A DNA stretch of 64,000 nt, from positions 130,001 through 194,000 of the forward strand of contig CAJNDS010000104.1 in NCBI GenBank assembly GCA_905221605.1, written 5' to 3'. Numbering within the stretch: the stretch's first letter is position 1; each line of letters opens with the position of its first letter. Positions 11,901 through 19,228 of the stretch are shown here, in pieces. A model generated the notes under the pieces. It saw only the letters and a list, made by a program, of their open reading frames with translations. It was not told where the DNA came from and made no database searches. Origin of the DNA: Symbiodinium natans (Eukaryota; Sar; Dinophyceae; Suessiales; Symbiodiniaceae). Position numbers and translations under genes: made by a program.

Positions 11901-12866
11901 GACCCAAATATACGAGGCAGTGAGGTGCATGGACCGTGGACAACAGGGAAGCCCCTCAAAGGTCCATCGTGGTCTGCGGCATTGTAGCTCTGAGGCAGCG
12001 CTGCTACACTTACCTGCCATGGTATTGTGGCAGAAGCACACGGGTTCGCGAACGAGGCGGGGTGCAGGAAGCGCGCAAGATGCTTCGTGCCGCAGATGCA
12101 CAGGCACGTTCAACGTTAAGTTGAGCAAGGTGCACACGCGCTGCAATGCCGGCGCTGGCCAGTGCAGAAAGTTTATACGTTGGAAAAGGCGGCAGTCCGG
12201 GCACAGATGACGACTAGGCCCGGCCTCGAATGGCACGGCTCCACATTTCAGGGGGAAGATGATAAAGAGATGAGTGCTGCCCCACGAGGAGTTGGCAGTC
12301 ATTGAAGGGTGGATGCTCACACTGGTGAGACATCGAGAGACACTTCCTTGGCTGCTCTGGCTTGCAAGTCTGACGGCTTCCACCAGCCGAATTCTGTACT
12401 TAAAACAAGACAGTCTTGCAGCGGGCTGTTTGCGCTACAGCGCCAATGTGCCGCCCGAAGCCCCCCTGAGCAGTACTCCCTTAATCCCTTACATTGCAGC
12501 CCCCAACTTCCGCAGCTCGCTGTACCCCTCTGCGAGGACCCTACAAGCCCCCTAAATCCCTACAGTTTACAAGGCCTAGTGACCCCTAAAGCTCCCCCTG
12601 AAACCTTGCCAAGGTCCCGGAAGATTCCCTAAAGCTCTCTACAAGGACACTGTCGTGAGCCAGCTCCACACGCTGAGCATCATTGAGCTCGGAGCTGATT
12701 GATGAAGTCTAGAGCGGCGGGCCATCAGGGCCCTGAATGTCGGCCAAATTTTAAAACGGTTGTTCCGAAGCGATGGCCGGACACCTGTGAGTGCCCCCTT
12801 CCGGGTAGTCTGCCGAGGTCGCTGCAAACAGAGCGCCAGGGCTTCACTTACAAGAAGCTTTACAAG
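296..12866 (+). CDS. Myosin heavy chain, motor-domain part (about 16 exons; incomplete at both ends)
   Basis: Myosins are ATP-driven actin motors. The spliced reading follows the order of a myosin head: LFLWAVRLIN helix, switch II (GVLDIFGFE), relay helix (NSLEQLFINYCNERLHQFF), FEILH segment where most myosins have HYAG, STNHFREKN, a VKCVKSN version of the usual RCIKPN, SQLHTLSIIEL for the usual RQLRYSGVLE, and a converter-start segment (RQGFTYKKLYK). Exons run 33-90 nt; most neighbouring exons join in phase. The P-loop and switch I must lie upstream of the window. No lever-arm IQ motif, and no equivalent of the conserved GKTKVF stretch, was found before the next gene. The SH1/SH2 region is weakly conserved and a few residues may be missing before VKCVKSN. 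Family assignment is firm; the class is unknown. A decayed copy is possible, but the open frame and phase agreement argue for a working gene. Confidence 0.85.
862..938 (+). CDS. Myosin exon 2 (linker before switch II)
   Basis: It reads AQQRRQISRRGLNTLARQ and then ARVCRGWL, up to a strong GTGAGT donor at 939. It leaves two bases that join the next exon as L-F-A-G-V-L-D-I-F. The start is uncertain (849 or 862). The stretch is an unusual basic insert for this position in the fold. Confidence 0.5.
1337..1370 (+). CDS. Myosin exon 3 (switch II, DIFGFE)
   Basis: Contains FAGVLDIFGFE, the nearly invariant switch-II motif of myosins. The acceptor is CCGAG|G. The next exon begins AFKHNSLEQ, so the join after GAG 1370 is fixed by the protein, which makes the donor GC (1371). 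Confidence 0.85.
1941..2002 (+). CDS. Myosin exon 4 (relay helix)
   Basis: Reads AFKHNSLEQLFINYCNERLH, the relay-helix signature. The acceptor is CTGTCAG. A GC donor at 2003 leaves CA, completed by G of the next exon to give Q, as expected for ERLQQFF. Confidence 0.9.
2085..5060. repeat. Satellite array A, about 12 tandem units of 234-264 bp
   Basis: The landmark GGCTTGCCACAGGGA recurs near 2114, 2358, 2592, 2852, 3107, 3356, 3609, 3861, 4358, 4622 and 4886, and one unit near 4108 has lost it. Each intact unit carries the perfect hairpin CTGTGGC-TT-GCCACAG. Long frames stay open on both strands (for example 4154-5047), but only because the unit is repeated. The array lies inside a myosin intron. 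Confidence 0.92.
5086..5756. repeat. Satellite array B, 223-bp units (about 3 copies)
   Basis: The landmark GATGCATGGAAATCTCTTTG starts near 5269, 5492 and 5715, a 223-bp period, with a shorter diverged unit first. Parts (GAGAAGTCGCTTCA; TGCCGCCTC then TGTGACGG) resemble array A, so B looks like a diverged relative that directly follows it. Confidence 0.9.
5938..5971 (+). CDS. Myosin exon 5 (FFIEAAFKREQ)
   Basis: Reads Q-FFIEAAFKREQ after the join to exon 4, equivalent to QFFNQHMFKLEQ of other myosins. The acceptor is CCAAG|G. The donor is GC at 5972, and the next exon continues in phase 0 as AMCEEEGI. Confidence 0.85.
6577..6621 (+). CDS. Myosin exon 6 (CEEEGITITLKFQ)
   Basis: Reads AMCEEEGITITLKFQ, equivalent to the EEYKKEGIDW segment, with the right spacing after KREQ. 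The acceptor is GGCAG and the donor GC at 6622; a GT at 6629 is an alternative. A G-rich TTTAGGG array follows (6640-6800). Confidence 0.75.
6640..6800. repeat. G-rich telomere-like array (TTTAGGG)
   Basis: About 16 nearly perfect GGGTTTA units, degrading to GGGTTTG. The array sits at the 5' end of the intron after myosin exon 6. Confidence 0.9.
7677..7715 (+). CDS. Myosin exon 7 (GILPLLE)
   Basis: Reads DAKLGLGILPLLE, equivalent to GILSLLDEEC once joined to the next exon (EQCGLQ). The acceptor is GGCAG and the donor GC at 7716. The frame stays open to 7760, so a longer exon is possible. Confidence 0.65.
7766..8050. repeat. TCTA microsatellite and TA-rich low-complexity tract
   Basis: (TCTA)n spans 7766-7805, then about 240 bp of AT-rich sequence with TATA, AAATA and TATAAG steps. 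The open frames here (runs of Y and I) are compositional. Confidence 0.9.
8429..8461 (+). CDS. Myosin micro-exon 8 (EQCGLQAGSNE, 33 nt)
   Basis: Reads EQCGLQAGSNE, matching the EEC..PKGSDE stretch of myosins. The acceptor is GGCCAG and the donor GAG|GTGCGG at 8462, phase 0 at both ends. Confidence 0.6.
8575..8612 (+). CDS. Myosin exon 9 (EAFTQSCHRR)
   Basis: Reads QIPEAFTQSCHR plus two bases. With the first base of exon 10 these give R-F-A-K, which fits the TFxxKLxxxHxxHPRF spacing. The acceptor is CCCCGCAG and the donor GT at 8613. Confidence 0.55.
8908..9118. repeat. GAT microsatellite grading into GATGATTA and GATGATTC repeats
   Basis: (GAT)n spans about 8908-8968, followed by 8-bp units GATGATTA and then GATGATTC to 9118. 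A poly-C run lies at 9146-9163. Confidence 0.92.
9194..9278 (+). CDS. Myosin exon 10 (FEILHSCCP, HYAG position)
   Basis: Reads FAKSPVKCYVEPKMAAREHF then EILHSCCP. With exon 11 this gives H-S-C-C-P-V-R-Y at the H-Y-A-G-x-V-x-Y position of other myosins. The acceptor is CCGAG|G and the GT donor at 9279 leaves phase 0. Confidence 0.8.
9448..9590. repeat. G-rich telomere-like array
   Basis: Degenerate GGGTTTA and GGGCTTC units fill the 5' part of the intron between myosin exons 10 and 11. A short C-rich copy (9670-9690) lies near its 3' end. Confidence 0.85.
9742..9807 (+). CDS. Myosin exon 11 (STNHFREKNMD)
   Basis: Exactly 22 codons, VRYSTNHFREKNMDVMPSEV then VQ, equivalent to VTYDTNGFLEKNKDTLPEELV. 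The acceptor is AGCAG and the GT donor lies at 9808; both ends are phase 0. Confidence 0.92.
9945..10100. repeat. TATGTG microsatellite and 7-bp GTAGAAT tandem repeat
   Basis: GTAGAAT is repeated about nine times at 10003-10066, next to TATGTG and GATGTA steps. The translated frames (HIHIH, LHSTFYI) are compositional. Confidence 0.9.
10175..10224 (+). CDS. Myosin exon 12 (LLLGSSKAFVRE)
   Basis: Reads LLLGSSKAFVRETMQG, which continues SEVVQ exactly as LLRSSKNPLVRELF does in other myosins. The acceptor is TTCTCAG. The GC donor at 10225 is chosen to fit the phase of exon 13. Confidence 0.8.
10931..10993 (+). CDS. Myosin exon 13 (FIAAQLLRSVSALF)
   Basis: Reads PKKGFIAAQLLRSVSALFTL, equivalent to the QFKxQLxxLMxTL helix. 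The acceptor is TTCCCAG and the GC donor at 10994 matches the phase of exon 14. About five residues expected before VKCVKSN are not accounted for, so a micro-exon may have been missed. Confidence 0.6.
11752..11806 (+). CDS. Myosin exon 14 (FVKCVKSNKEKK)
   Basis: Reads FVKCVKSNKEKKPMIMEE, the HFVRCIKPN segment. The acceptor is GCGCAG|G. A GA donor at 11807 keeps the join to DTVVSQL in phase; a GT at 11811 does not. Confidence 0.85.
12646..12691 (+). CDS. Myosin exon 15 (VVSQLHTLSIIEL)
   Basis: Reads DTVVSQLHTLSIIEL, equivalent to LVLRQLRYSGVLE in the SH2 region. The acceptor is ACAAG. The likely donor is GA at 12692, leaving one base that fits exon 16. Confidence 0.75.
12832..12866 (+). CDS. 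Myosin exon 16 (RQGFTYKKLYK, converter start)
   Basis: Reads RQGFTYKKLYK and then EPG, equivalent to RRQGFPxRxxYxEF. The acceptor is AAACAG (12831). The donor is not clear; GA at 12867 is one option. It is the last myosin exon I recognise. Confidence 0.6.
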
Positions 12867-13595
12867 GAGCCCGGAGCTCGATGCCGTCCTGAAAGCAGGT
12901 TGAACAAGCAGCCAGATATCGTAAGCAGCAGATGCTGGGCAGCTATGGTAGAGCTGCGATGCTATTGAGTTCCGGGGGTCAATCTTAGGCAGGGGATAGA
13001 ACTCGCCGTGCGGGCCGAATGCAAGGTTTCTGGAGGAGCACGGCGCGCTGTGTGACGCAGCCCCAGAGTGCACTTGTGTGTCGCAAAGCGCTCAGCCCGA
13101 AACTGTGTCTACTCCCCAAGCCCGCAATCCCTTCTCAAGCCATGCAACTCGAATCGGCTCCTTGCTGTCATGATCCATACTGCTAAATTTTAGGGTTTGG
13201 GGTTTAGGGTTTAGGGTTTATGACTGTGCTTCAGGTTGCAGTGCATGGCTGCTTGCCGTTTGGACCCACGTGGCAACGGCAGGCGGCGCTGTGGACTCGG
13301 GCCCCAAGCCGAAACCTCAACCACCGTGAAGCCCTGAACAGTCAATACCCAATCTCTCATGGGTTTAGGGTTCAGGGCGTACCCTTTTTTAAAAGCTACG
13401 TAGGGATTAGGAGGATATCCCAACCCAACCTGCAGCCCTTCGCCTAACCCTACGTAGCCTATGCCCAAAAGCCCAGCGAACAAATCTCCAACCCTGAAAT
13501 CCCGAAACCCCTAAGGCCCTGAAGCCCTTAAAGCCCTTTAACCCGTCTCGGAGGTGGCTCGACGCGGTGGAAATGAGGGCGAGGCGGCGAAGACC
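12867..13595. other. No confident gene; intron or intergenic sequence
   Basis: Only a short G-rich telomere-like array (13190-13220) and C-rich flanks (13480-13545) are evident. Any remaining converter or lever-arm exons of the myosin should be here, but I could not recognise them. Confidence 0.5.
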
Positions 13596-13694
13596 ATGAC
13601 GCTGGAAGTCCTGGCGGCTGCAGGGGAGCCCTGGAGTGTCAGGGTTGCGGGGCAGCAGGCGCCTGAAAACATTAGTCTGGTTGAGTTCAGAGAG
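13596..13694 (+). CDS. Possible ubiquitin-like N-terminal exon
   Basis: ATG at 13596 opens 33 codons, MTLEVLAAAGEPWSVRVAGQ then QAPENISLVEFRE, ending at a GT donor (13695). The start resembles ubiquitin-like N-termini fused to other domains in dinoflagellate proteins. The following part (around 13770-13830, DAFRLRSGNVLDSPG) could continue it. It may be a gene separate from the U-box exons. Confidence 0.4.
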
Positions 13695-16600
13695 GTTCGT
13701 ACCGGGCTTTGAGTTCGGACTTACGCCTGGCATGGAGCTGCGGCGAGAGATGTGCCTTCGAGTCTTTGGAGCGAGGAGAAGAAGGTTGTCGATGCATTTC
13801 GGCTCCGAAGTGGCAACGTGCTGGACTCCCCAGGCCTCCCAGTGGCCGTTCGGCAGCCATGGCTTCATCTTCGGAGGAAGCCGTGCCTCGGCACGGAACA
13901 TGCCAAATCCCGAACATACTCTCTGCCCAGTCTAAAGTAAATAAGCGAATAATGTTACGCGAGATCATGTGCTGTACATGGAAATATGTTGGTAAGAAGC
14001 CTATAGACAAGTTCAAATAGTAAGATGTAGTTTGAACTCTAATCTTGAGGACTCCCTGCTTTCGACTTCCACCGAGTTGGAGCCCGACACTGTCGGGCTT
14101 GGGGCACCTGAATCTGGACTGTCGGGTGTTCCTGGTAAACGCAGGGCAGGGGAGGGGAGGGGGGGAAGGGGAGGGGAAAGAAGGAAAGGGGGTTCGACGC
14201 TTTATTTTCAGGGTGTTTGGATGTTGGCTTTCCACTTTCATCTTAAAGCAAGCATTGTAACCAAATGTTGAGCGTAGAGTTTGGCGCTTTGGGTGTTGGG
14301 CTTCAAGTTTGGGGTTTAGGGCGTAGGGCTTCAGGTGCTGGGTTTTAATGTCTAGGGTTTGGTGAGTTGGCTTCAGCATCTAGAGTCTAAGGCTTCTTGA
14401 GCAGGCCCAGGGTGCAAGGTTTGGGTGTTGGGCTCAGCCGACGAACCCAACTGTTTGACCTCCTCCCATCCCCGCTGGAGGAAAGCGTAGCCCGATGAAG
14501 AGTGGGCCGGAGATCTCTGTCAACCTTCGAGCAGAGGCCAAACTCCAGGAAGAGGCAGCTTGGCTTGTCGGGTGAGGAGGAGAGAACTGGGGTTGGTTGA
14601 GCTAAAGCCAACGAACCGGCGAGTGCCAACAGACCGCTCCTGAGGTGAAACGTCTTCTGACGGACCCCGATGAGCTCCTCTGCCCCATCGGCAAGACCTT
14701 GATGGAGCATCCATGCTTTGCTGAGGAGCGCCTTTGTTATTCACTTATGGGGTCGAGGGCAGAGAGGTTCGCGTGGGCTAGACTCTGGTTGGAAATGTTT
14801 GAGTAGACTTTCCGACGTTCGCGTTTTGTGATGTCAGCCTTCTCGTCATGCCAATCACGAACCAGGTGATGGCTTCGAAATCGGAGATAAGTATCTAGAC
14901 CTTTTTTGATGCGGAGGACGGCCATACTTATGAGCAGGGCGCGATCGAGGAGGCATTGCGACGCAAGCGAATCAGCCCGCAGACCAACGAGCCAATGGGT
15001 TTAAAGGCCGTGTGGCACATTGCACACTCAGGGAAGTGTGTTTCGTTTAGGTATATTTCTTTTAGGTATTAGCTTTTGTTTGTGGGGTTGTTTTGCTTTT
15101 TGCCTTTGCCTGTTTCTTATGGCCCTTCATTGCCGTCGGCTTCGCGTTTATGTTGTTCCTTGTTTTTGCCTGTTGCCTTTTGCTTCTGATCTCTGCTTTC
15201 GGCATTTTGATTTTGCCATGTTTCGTTTTTTGTTCCTTGTGTCAGGTTGTTGTTTTTTGCTTTTGTTTCCGGTCCGTGCTTGTTTTAGTGTATGTATTTG
15301 TACAAGCATATGTATACATATATATATATATATGTGTATATATATATATATATAGATATGGAGACAGAGAGGATGCCCTGTCGCGACTTTCTCACACGGA
15401 CCTGAGACAATCCGGGTGCACTCTGCGCGCGGGGGAGGGCTGCTGCGCTCCCTCAAGCCCAGCAGAAGAAGAAGAGAGAGCATAGAACGCATAATTTTAA
15501 CACTACGCGACCCGTCTCGGCCGGGGCATGCGCAGAGGTGCTTGTTCTGCTGGCCTGGAGCGAAAAGGAGAAGAGGGTGGGAAGTTGGAGGCCAGTCCAT
15601 TGGAGCGGACGCTGCCAGGGAGTTGGGGTGGGGGAGGTGTGGTGTCTGGTCCTGTGCGCAGGCGGGGAGCCACGCGTGACGAAGGGCCTGCCAGATCGTG
15701 CAGTACTCCGCAGTCTCGCGGTGGACACCTGTCGCCTAGGGCCCCTGTGGTGTGGTTGTGGGTTGGTTTTAGGGTTTAGGGTTTAGGGTTTTAGGGTGTT
15801 AGGGTTTTAGGTTTAGGGTTTAGGGGTTTGGGGTTTGGGGTTTCCCCCCCCACCTGTGGTGTGGTTGTGGGTTGGTTTTAGGGTGTAGGGTGTTAGGGTT
15901 TTAGGGTTTTAGGGTTTAGGGTGTAGGGCTTCGGGTTTAGGGTTTAGGGATTTGGGTTTAGGGTTAGGTTTTAGGGGGTTGGGGGGGGGGACCATACCAT
16001 GGGGGGGGGGGGGGGGTGGCGAACCGAGAGCCGGGATTATATAAACTGTAGTGTTTTTCTATACATATATAGTCCATACTATGCAAGATATGTCTGAGAC
16101 CTACATGCAATTTCATATTTCATAAATGATAACATATAACAGACATTTTTTTTCAAAACCGCATGCGTTCTTTCCAAACCCGTCGTGCTAGTATTGCATC
16201 TGCAATGGGGGCGAGGCTGCAGGCCCCCCCCCCCCCCCACCACCTTCCCCAACCCTCGGCTCCTTTATGACACCATATGCATCCTTTCCAAGCCATCGCG
16301 CGAGCGATGCCAACCTCCGACCCCCCCCCCCCCCCCCCCGTGCTCGTTTAAGCCGCGCCAAGCTTGCTTCAAAGACGATCGCGCCGTGAGGAGACATTCA
16401 AGTCTGTGCCTTTCCCAGTCCATTGTGTTTGCAAAAACACCCCTGAAAAAGGGTTTAACAACGGTTCACCTCAAGCCGATGCCTGCGCTCCCCTGTACTC
16501 ATTCAATGTAAAACGCGTTGGTCGCAGTATTCCACAGAGCTGAACGGATCTGCTTTGAGATGCGACTGAGAAGTGAAGGCTGTTTGGATTTCCGGCCTCA

Positions 16601-19228
16601 GGTTTAGAGCGCTGTGGTGCAAGAAGAGCAACGGCATCCGAACCCACAAAACATGCTCAGCGGGTCATTGACTTGATATGATAAGAAGGAAAAAGCAACA
16701 AAAACGAGCAACACCACCCCCAAAAATACAAGTACCTGATTTTATTGCACTTCACACTCAGCGCTGACAAGTTGTTGAGATTGCTGCCTCTCATGCTGTG
16801 AAGCCAGGCGCTTGCCTGTAGTTGATGAAAACACTCGTGTGCTTGGAGGTCACTCCAAATCACGACAAGAAGTCCACCATTGTCAGCTACAAGGAGAAAG
16901 TGGTCAGGAAAGTGATGGAGATTGGCAAGTCCCTGCCAGCTGACGTTGCAGAAGAGCTGTTGGTGAAAGCAGAGGGTTTCGTGCGGCCCAAGCTCCCAGA
17001 TTTTTCGGCACGGGTCACGCTTTTGAAGTTGTTGCAGCTGAGGGCTGATCTTTCATCCACGCCACAAGGCACGCAAAGCGATGCAGTCCAACAACTCATG
17101 AGTCTGGTGGCTGAGGATCCGGATAAGTCAGTCGAGGCGGTTGGAGAACTGCTTGCCAATTTTGAACCCTGGCATGTTGCCTCGCACTTGCACAAGTTCA
17201 AACAAGAGTTCGTTGCTGTCCTGCAAACCTCAGCTCGTGGACCGCCTGTGGCACCATGCGCTGAAACGCTGGACAGAGAGCTTGCGAGTCGCTTGGGCGA
17301 GGCGCTGCAAACCGAGTTGCAGCATGCTCCGAAATCAGTGCTGCGTGCTCCGAAATCAGAAACACCTTTTTTTGCATTCCAGTTGATGGAGCAAATTGCA
17401 GATGTTAGGAACCCGGTTCAAAAGATGGAGCAAAATGCAGAGAAGCTCTGGGACTTCGTGTTCTGTCTCAGCCGTTTGGAAGATCCTGGTATCTGGGTAG
17501 ACGGCGCAGGCTTGGTGCTGGCAGCTTTGCGCGCAAAGCTGAAGGTTGAACTGCCAAGCTTGCCCGATGAAGTACTGTACAAGGCTTCGTACTTTCTCAA
17601 AGAGCGCAAGGATGCATGCGCTCGTGCACAGGAGCTGTTCAGATCTGACCTAGGTGTGGCAACCGAGACGGAAGACAGCAAGACATTCCGGACGGAGCTT
17701 CTCATGCAGCTTTTCAAGAGGCGCCCCAAGGACTCCCTGGATTTGCTCAGCGCCCTGGTTGCGGATTCCGATGAGGAAGCGCAAGACAACTTGCTGAAAA
17801 CCCTGCTTCAGAGCGATGGTAGTGATGATGCCACTGCTGGTGATGATGCTGCTAGTGCTTGTGGTGTTGAGTGTGACTGTGAGTCCGTGTTGGTGAAGTT
17901 GCTGTTCGCTCGGCGTGGGGGGGTCCCAGGGAAGCTCCTGCAAAAGCTTGCCCTGGAATCGAGTGACAGTGACAGTTACATACACAAGTTGGCGCCAGAA
18001 ACTTCCTTGGCTCTGGCGTCGCAGCTCGTCGGGGCAGAGAGGCCTGTGGAAGGGGCTCGAATTGCGGTCATTGCGTCCAAGGTCTTCGATTCTCTTGGAA
18101 GCACAGAGAGGTCGGAGAAGGCATTGGCCCGTGCGTATGGAATGGACCCTTGCAATGCGGAGGCTGCGGAGGGCATGCTGAGTCTTTTGCTGGGAGATTT
18201 GGAGAAGAGGGGCCATACTGAGCAGGAGCGCTTGTTGTTGACATTGTTGTTTGAGCACAACAGAATGGTTCCAGACCATTTGCTTCCAAGTCTGCCCTTA
18301 GAGCCGCATGAGATCAGGCAAGTGCCGCCAGAAGCAGCCCTGTCTCTCGCAGAACAACTATGGAACTCGAACAGACGTGCAGCGGGAGCTCAGGTTGCGG
18401 TCCTGGCCGCCCAAGCCTTCGATGAGCTGGGCAGCCAGGAGGAGGCGTACAGGGCGTACGTCCGTGCGCACAGCATGGACAGTCTTAATACTGATGCCTC
18501 CAACGGTCTTCTCTCTGCAACGAGCCGGTCTTGCCAAGAACTGGCGGCGCTTGTGAAGCAGCAGCAGACCACGATTGACCAGCTGAGGAAGCTCAGCGAC
18601 CACTTGGCTGAAGAGGTCGAGGGCCTGCGGAACCATGTGCAAGCCAGGGACGGCCGCGGCATCATTTGGGACCTCTCGGGCCAAGACCTGGTAGAAGGAT
18701 TCTGCAAGGAGAGCCCGAAAATCAACCTGGAGAATGGCAGCGACTCCAAACACGTTCAGGCTTGCCTCGGCTTGCCTCAAAGTTTTTATTGACATCTCCC
18801 AGCCCTGAAGCCCATATCTGATCCCCATCAATGCATTACTCGCCAATCAGGCTTGGATCTGCTGCCGTGCAAGCGGGAAGGGCAGCTCACCAACCGCGGC
18901 CATCTTCCTACAATGTAACGAGAGTTGCAAGATTGATTGTGAAATCTCCGTGGGCGACAAGACCGAGTCCTTGAGCATCGAGAGCACAGAGGATGACTCA
19001 GCCTCAAGATGCCTCAAGGTTTCCTTTCTAGAGCTTGCAGAGAGGGAGTTTAAGAGTCGATGGAAAGAGATGAACCCCAAACCGTGAACTCGAAATCGTC
19101 AACCGTCACAGGACTACAAGACCAAGTTCCCTTTCCCATCCGGATTGCTGGGAGAGAAGCTCGGCAAGATCAGCCTTCGCATCAAAGCGCTGAAGCTCGA
19201 GGGTGGCACCGTGCAGTACGACTACTAG
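13596..19228 (+). CDS. U-box ubiquitin ligase with TPR, coiled coil and TRAF/MATH-like tail (multi-exon)
   Basis: A U-box binds the E2 enzyme and directs ubiquitin transfer; TPR and TRAF-like parts would bind partners or substrates. In order: a possible ubiquitin-like exon (13596), U-box exon 1 (DELLCPIGKTLMEHPCFAE), U-box exon 2 (DGHTYEQGAIEEALRRKRIS then PQTNEPM), the U-box end (VTPNHDKK) opening a large helical exon, two TPR-like units, a coiled coil, and a TRAF-like domain starting IIWDLSGQDL over two further exons to TAG at 19226. Introns use GA and GC as well as GT donors. The U-box is split exactly between PCFAE and DGHTYE. U-box identity is strong; linking the ubiquitin-like exon to it is a guess from proximity and strand. 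Confidence 0.75.
14633..14725 (+). CDS. U-box exon 1
   Basis: Thirty-one codons in phase 0: TAPEVKRLLTDP, then DELLCPIGKTLMEHPCFAE. CPI..xLMxxP is the U-box signature, which lacks the zinc ligands of RING fingers. The acceptor is CCAACAG and the donor GA at 14726, fixed by the join to DGHTYE. Confidence 0.85.
14917..14998 (+). CDS. U-box exon 2
   Basis: Reads DGHTYEQGAIEEALRRKRIS then PQTNEPM, the second half of a U-box (DGxTYExxAIxxWL...SPxTxxPL). The acceptor is GCGGAG and the donor ATGG|GT at 14999. The U-box ends on the next exon (VTPNHDKKSTI). Confidence 0.88.
14999..16835. other. Intron of the U-box gene with low-complexity tracts
   Basis: Holds a T-rich stretch (15050-15300), TA repeats (15313-15356), a G-rich telomere-like array (15770-15980), poly-G (15980-16016) and poly-C runs (16227-16239, 16321-16339). 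No exon was recognised inside. Confidence 0.6.
15770..15980. repeat. G-rich telomere-like array
   Basis: Degenerate GGGTTTA, GGGTTTTA and GGGTGTTA units, partly duplicated (GTGGTGTGGTTGTGGGTTGG occurs twice). Confidence 0.88.
16836..18759 (+). CDS. Large exon of U-box gene: U-box end, helical/TPR region, coiled coil, TRAF-like start
   Basis: The frame is open from about 16822. It begins with the U-box end (VTPNHDKKSTIVSYKEKVV), so the first ATG codons are internal. A long leucine- and alanine-rich helical region follows. Counting from 16822, two TPR-like units occur near residues 430-453 (ALARAYGMDPCNAEAAEGML) and 539-565 (AYRAYVRAHSMDSLNTDASN). A coiled coil spans about 570-606 (LVKQQQTTIDQLRKL), and IIWDLSGQDL near 614 opens the TRAF/MATH-like part. 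The likely donor is GTTCAG|GC at 18760, phase 0, matching the next exon. The exact start in the frame (AG before 16835 or 16852) is unresolved. Function comes from the domains only. Confidence 0.8.
18851..19062 (+). CDS. TRAF/MATH-like exon of U-box gene
   Basis: After acceptor AATCAG the frame reads AWICCRASGKGSSPTAAIFL then QCNESCKIDCEISVGDKTES. This is the WxxxxYPxGxxS..aiFL core pattern of TRAF/MATH beta-sandwiches. It ends near RWK, probably at a GA donor at 19063, because reading on meets TGA at 19084. Confidence 0.65.
19112..19228 (+). CDS. Last exon of U-box gene
   Basis: After acceptor GTCACAG it reads DYKTKFPFPSGLLGEKLGKI then SLRIKALKLEGGTVQYDY and TAG. The intron before it is very short (about 49 nt) and contains the telomere-like bits AACCCCAAACC. 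The same frame would be open but for that single TGA. Confidence 0.6.
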   Translation, partial: DYKTKFPFPSGLLGEKLGKISLRIKALKLEGGTVQYDY

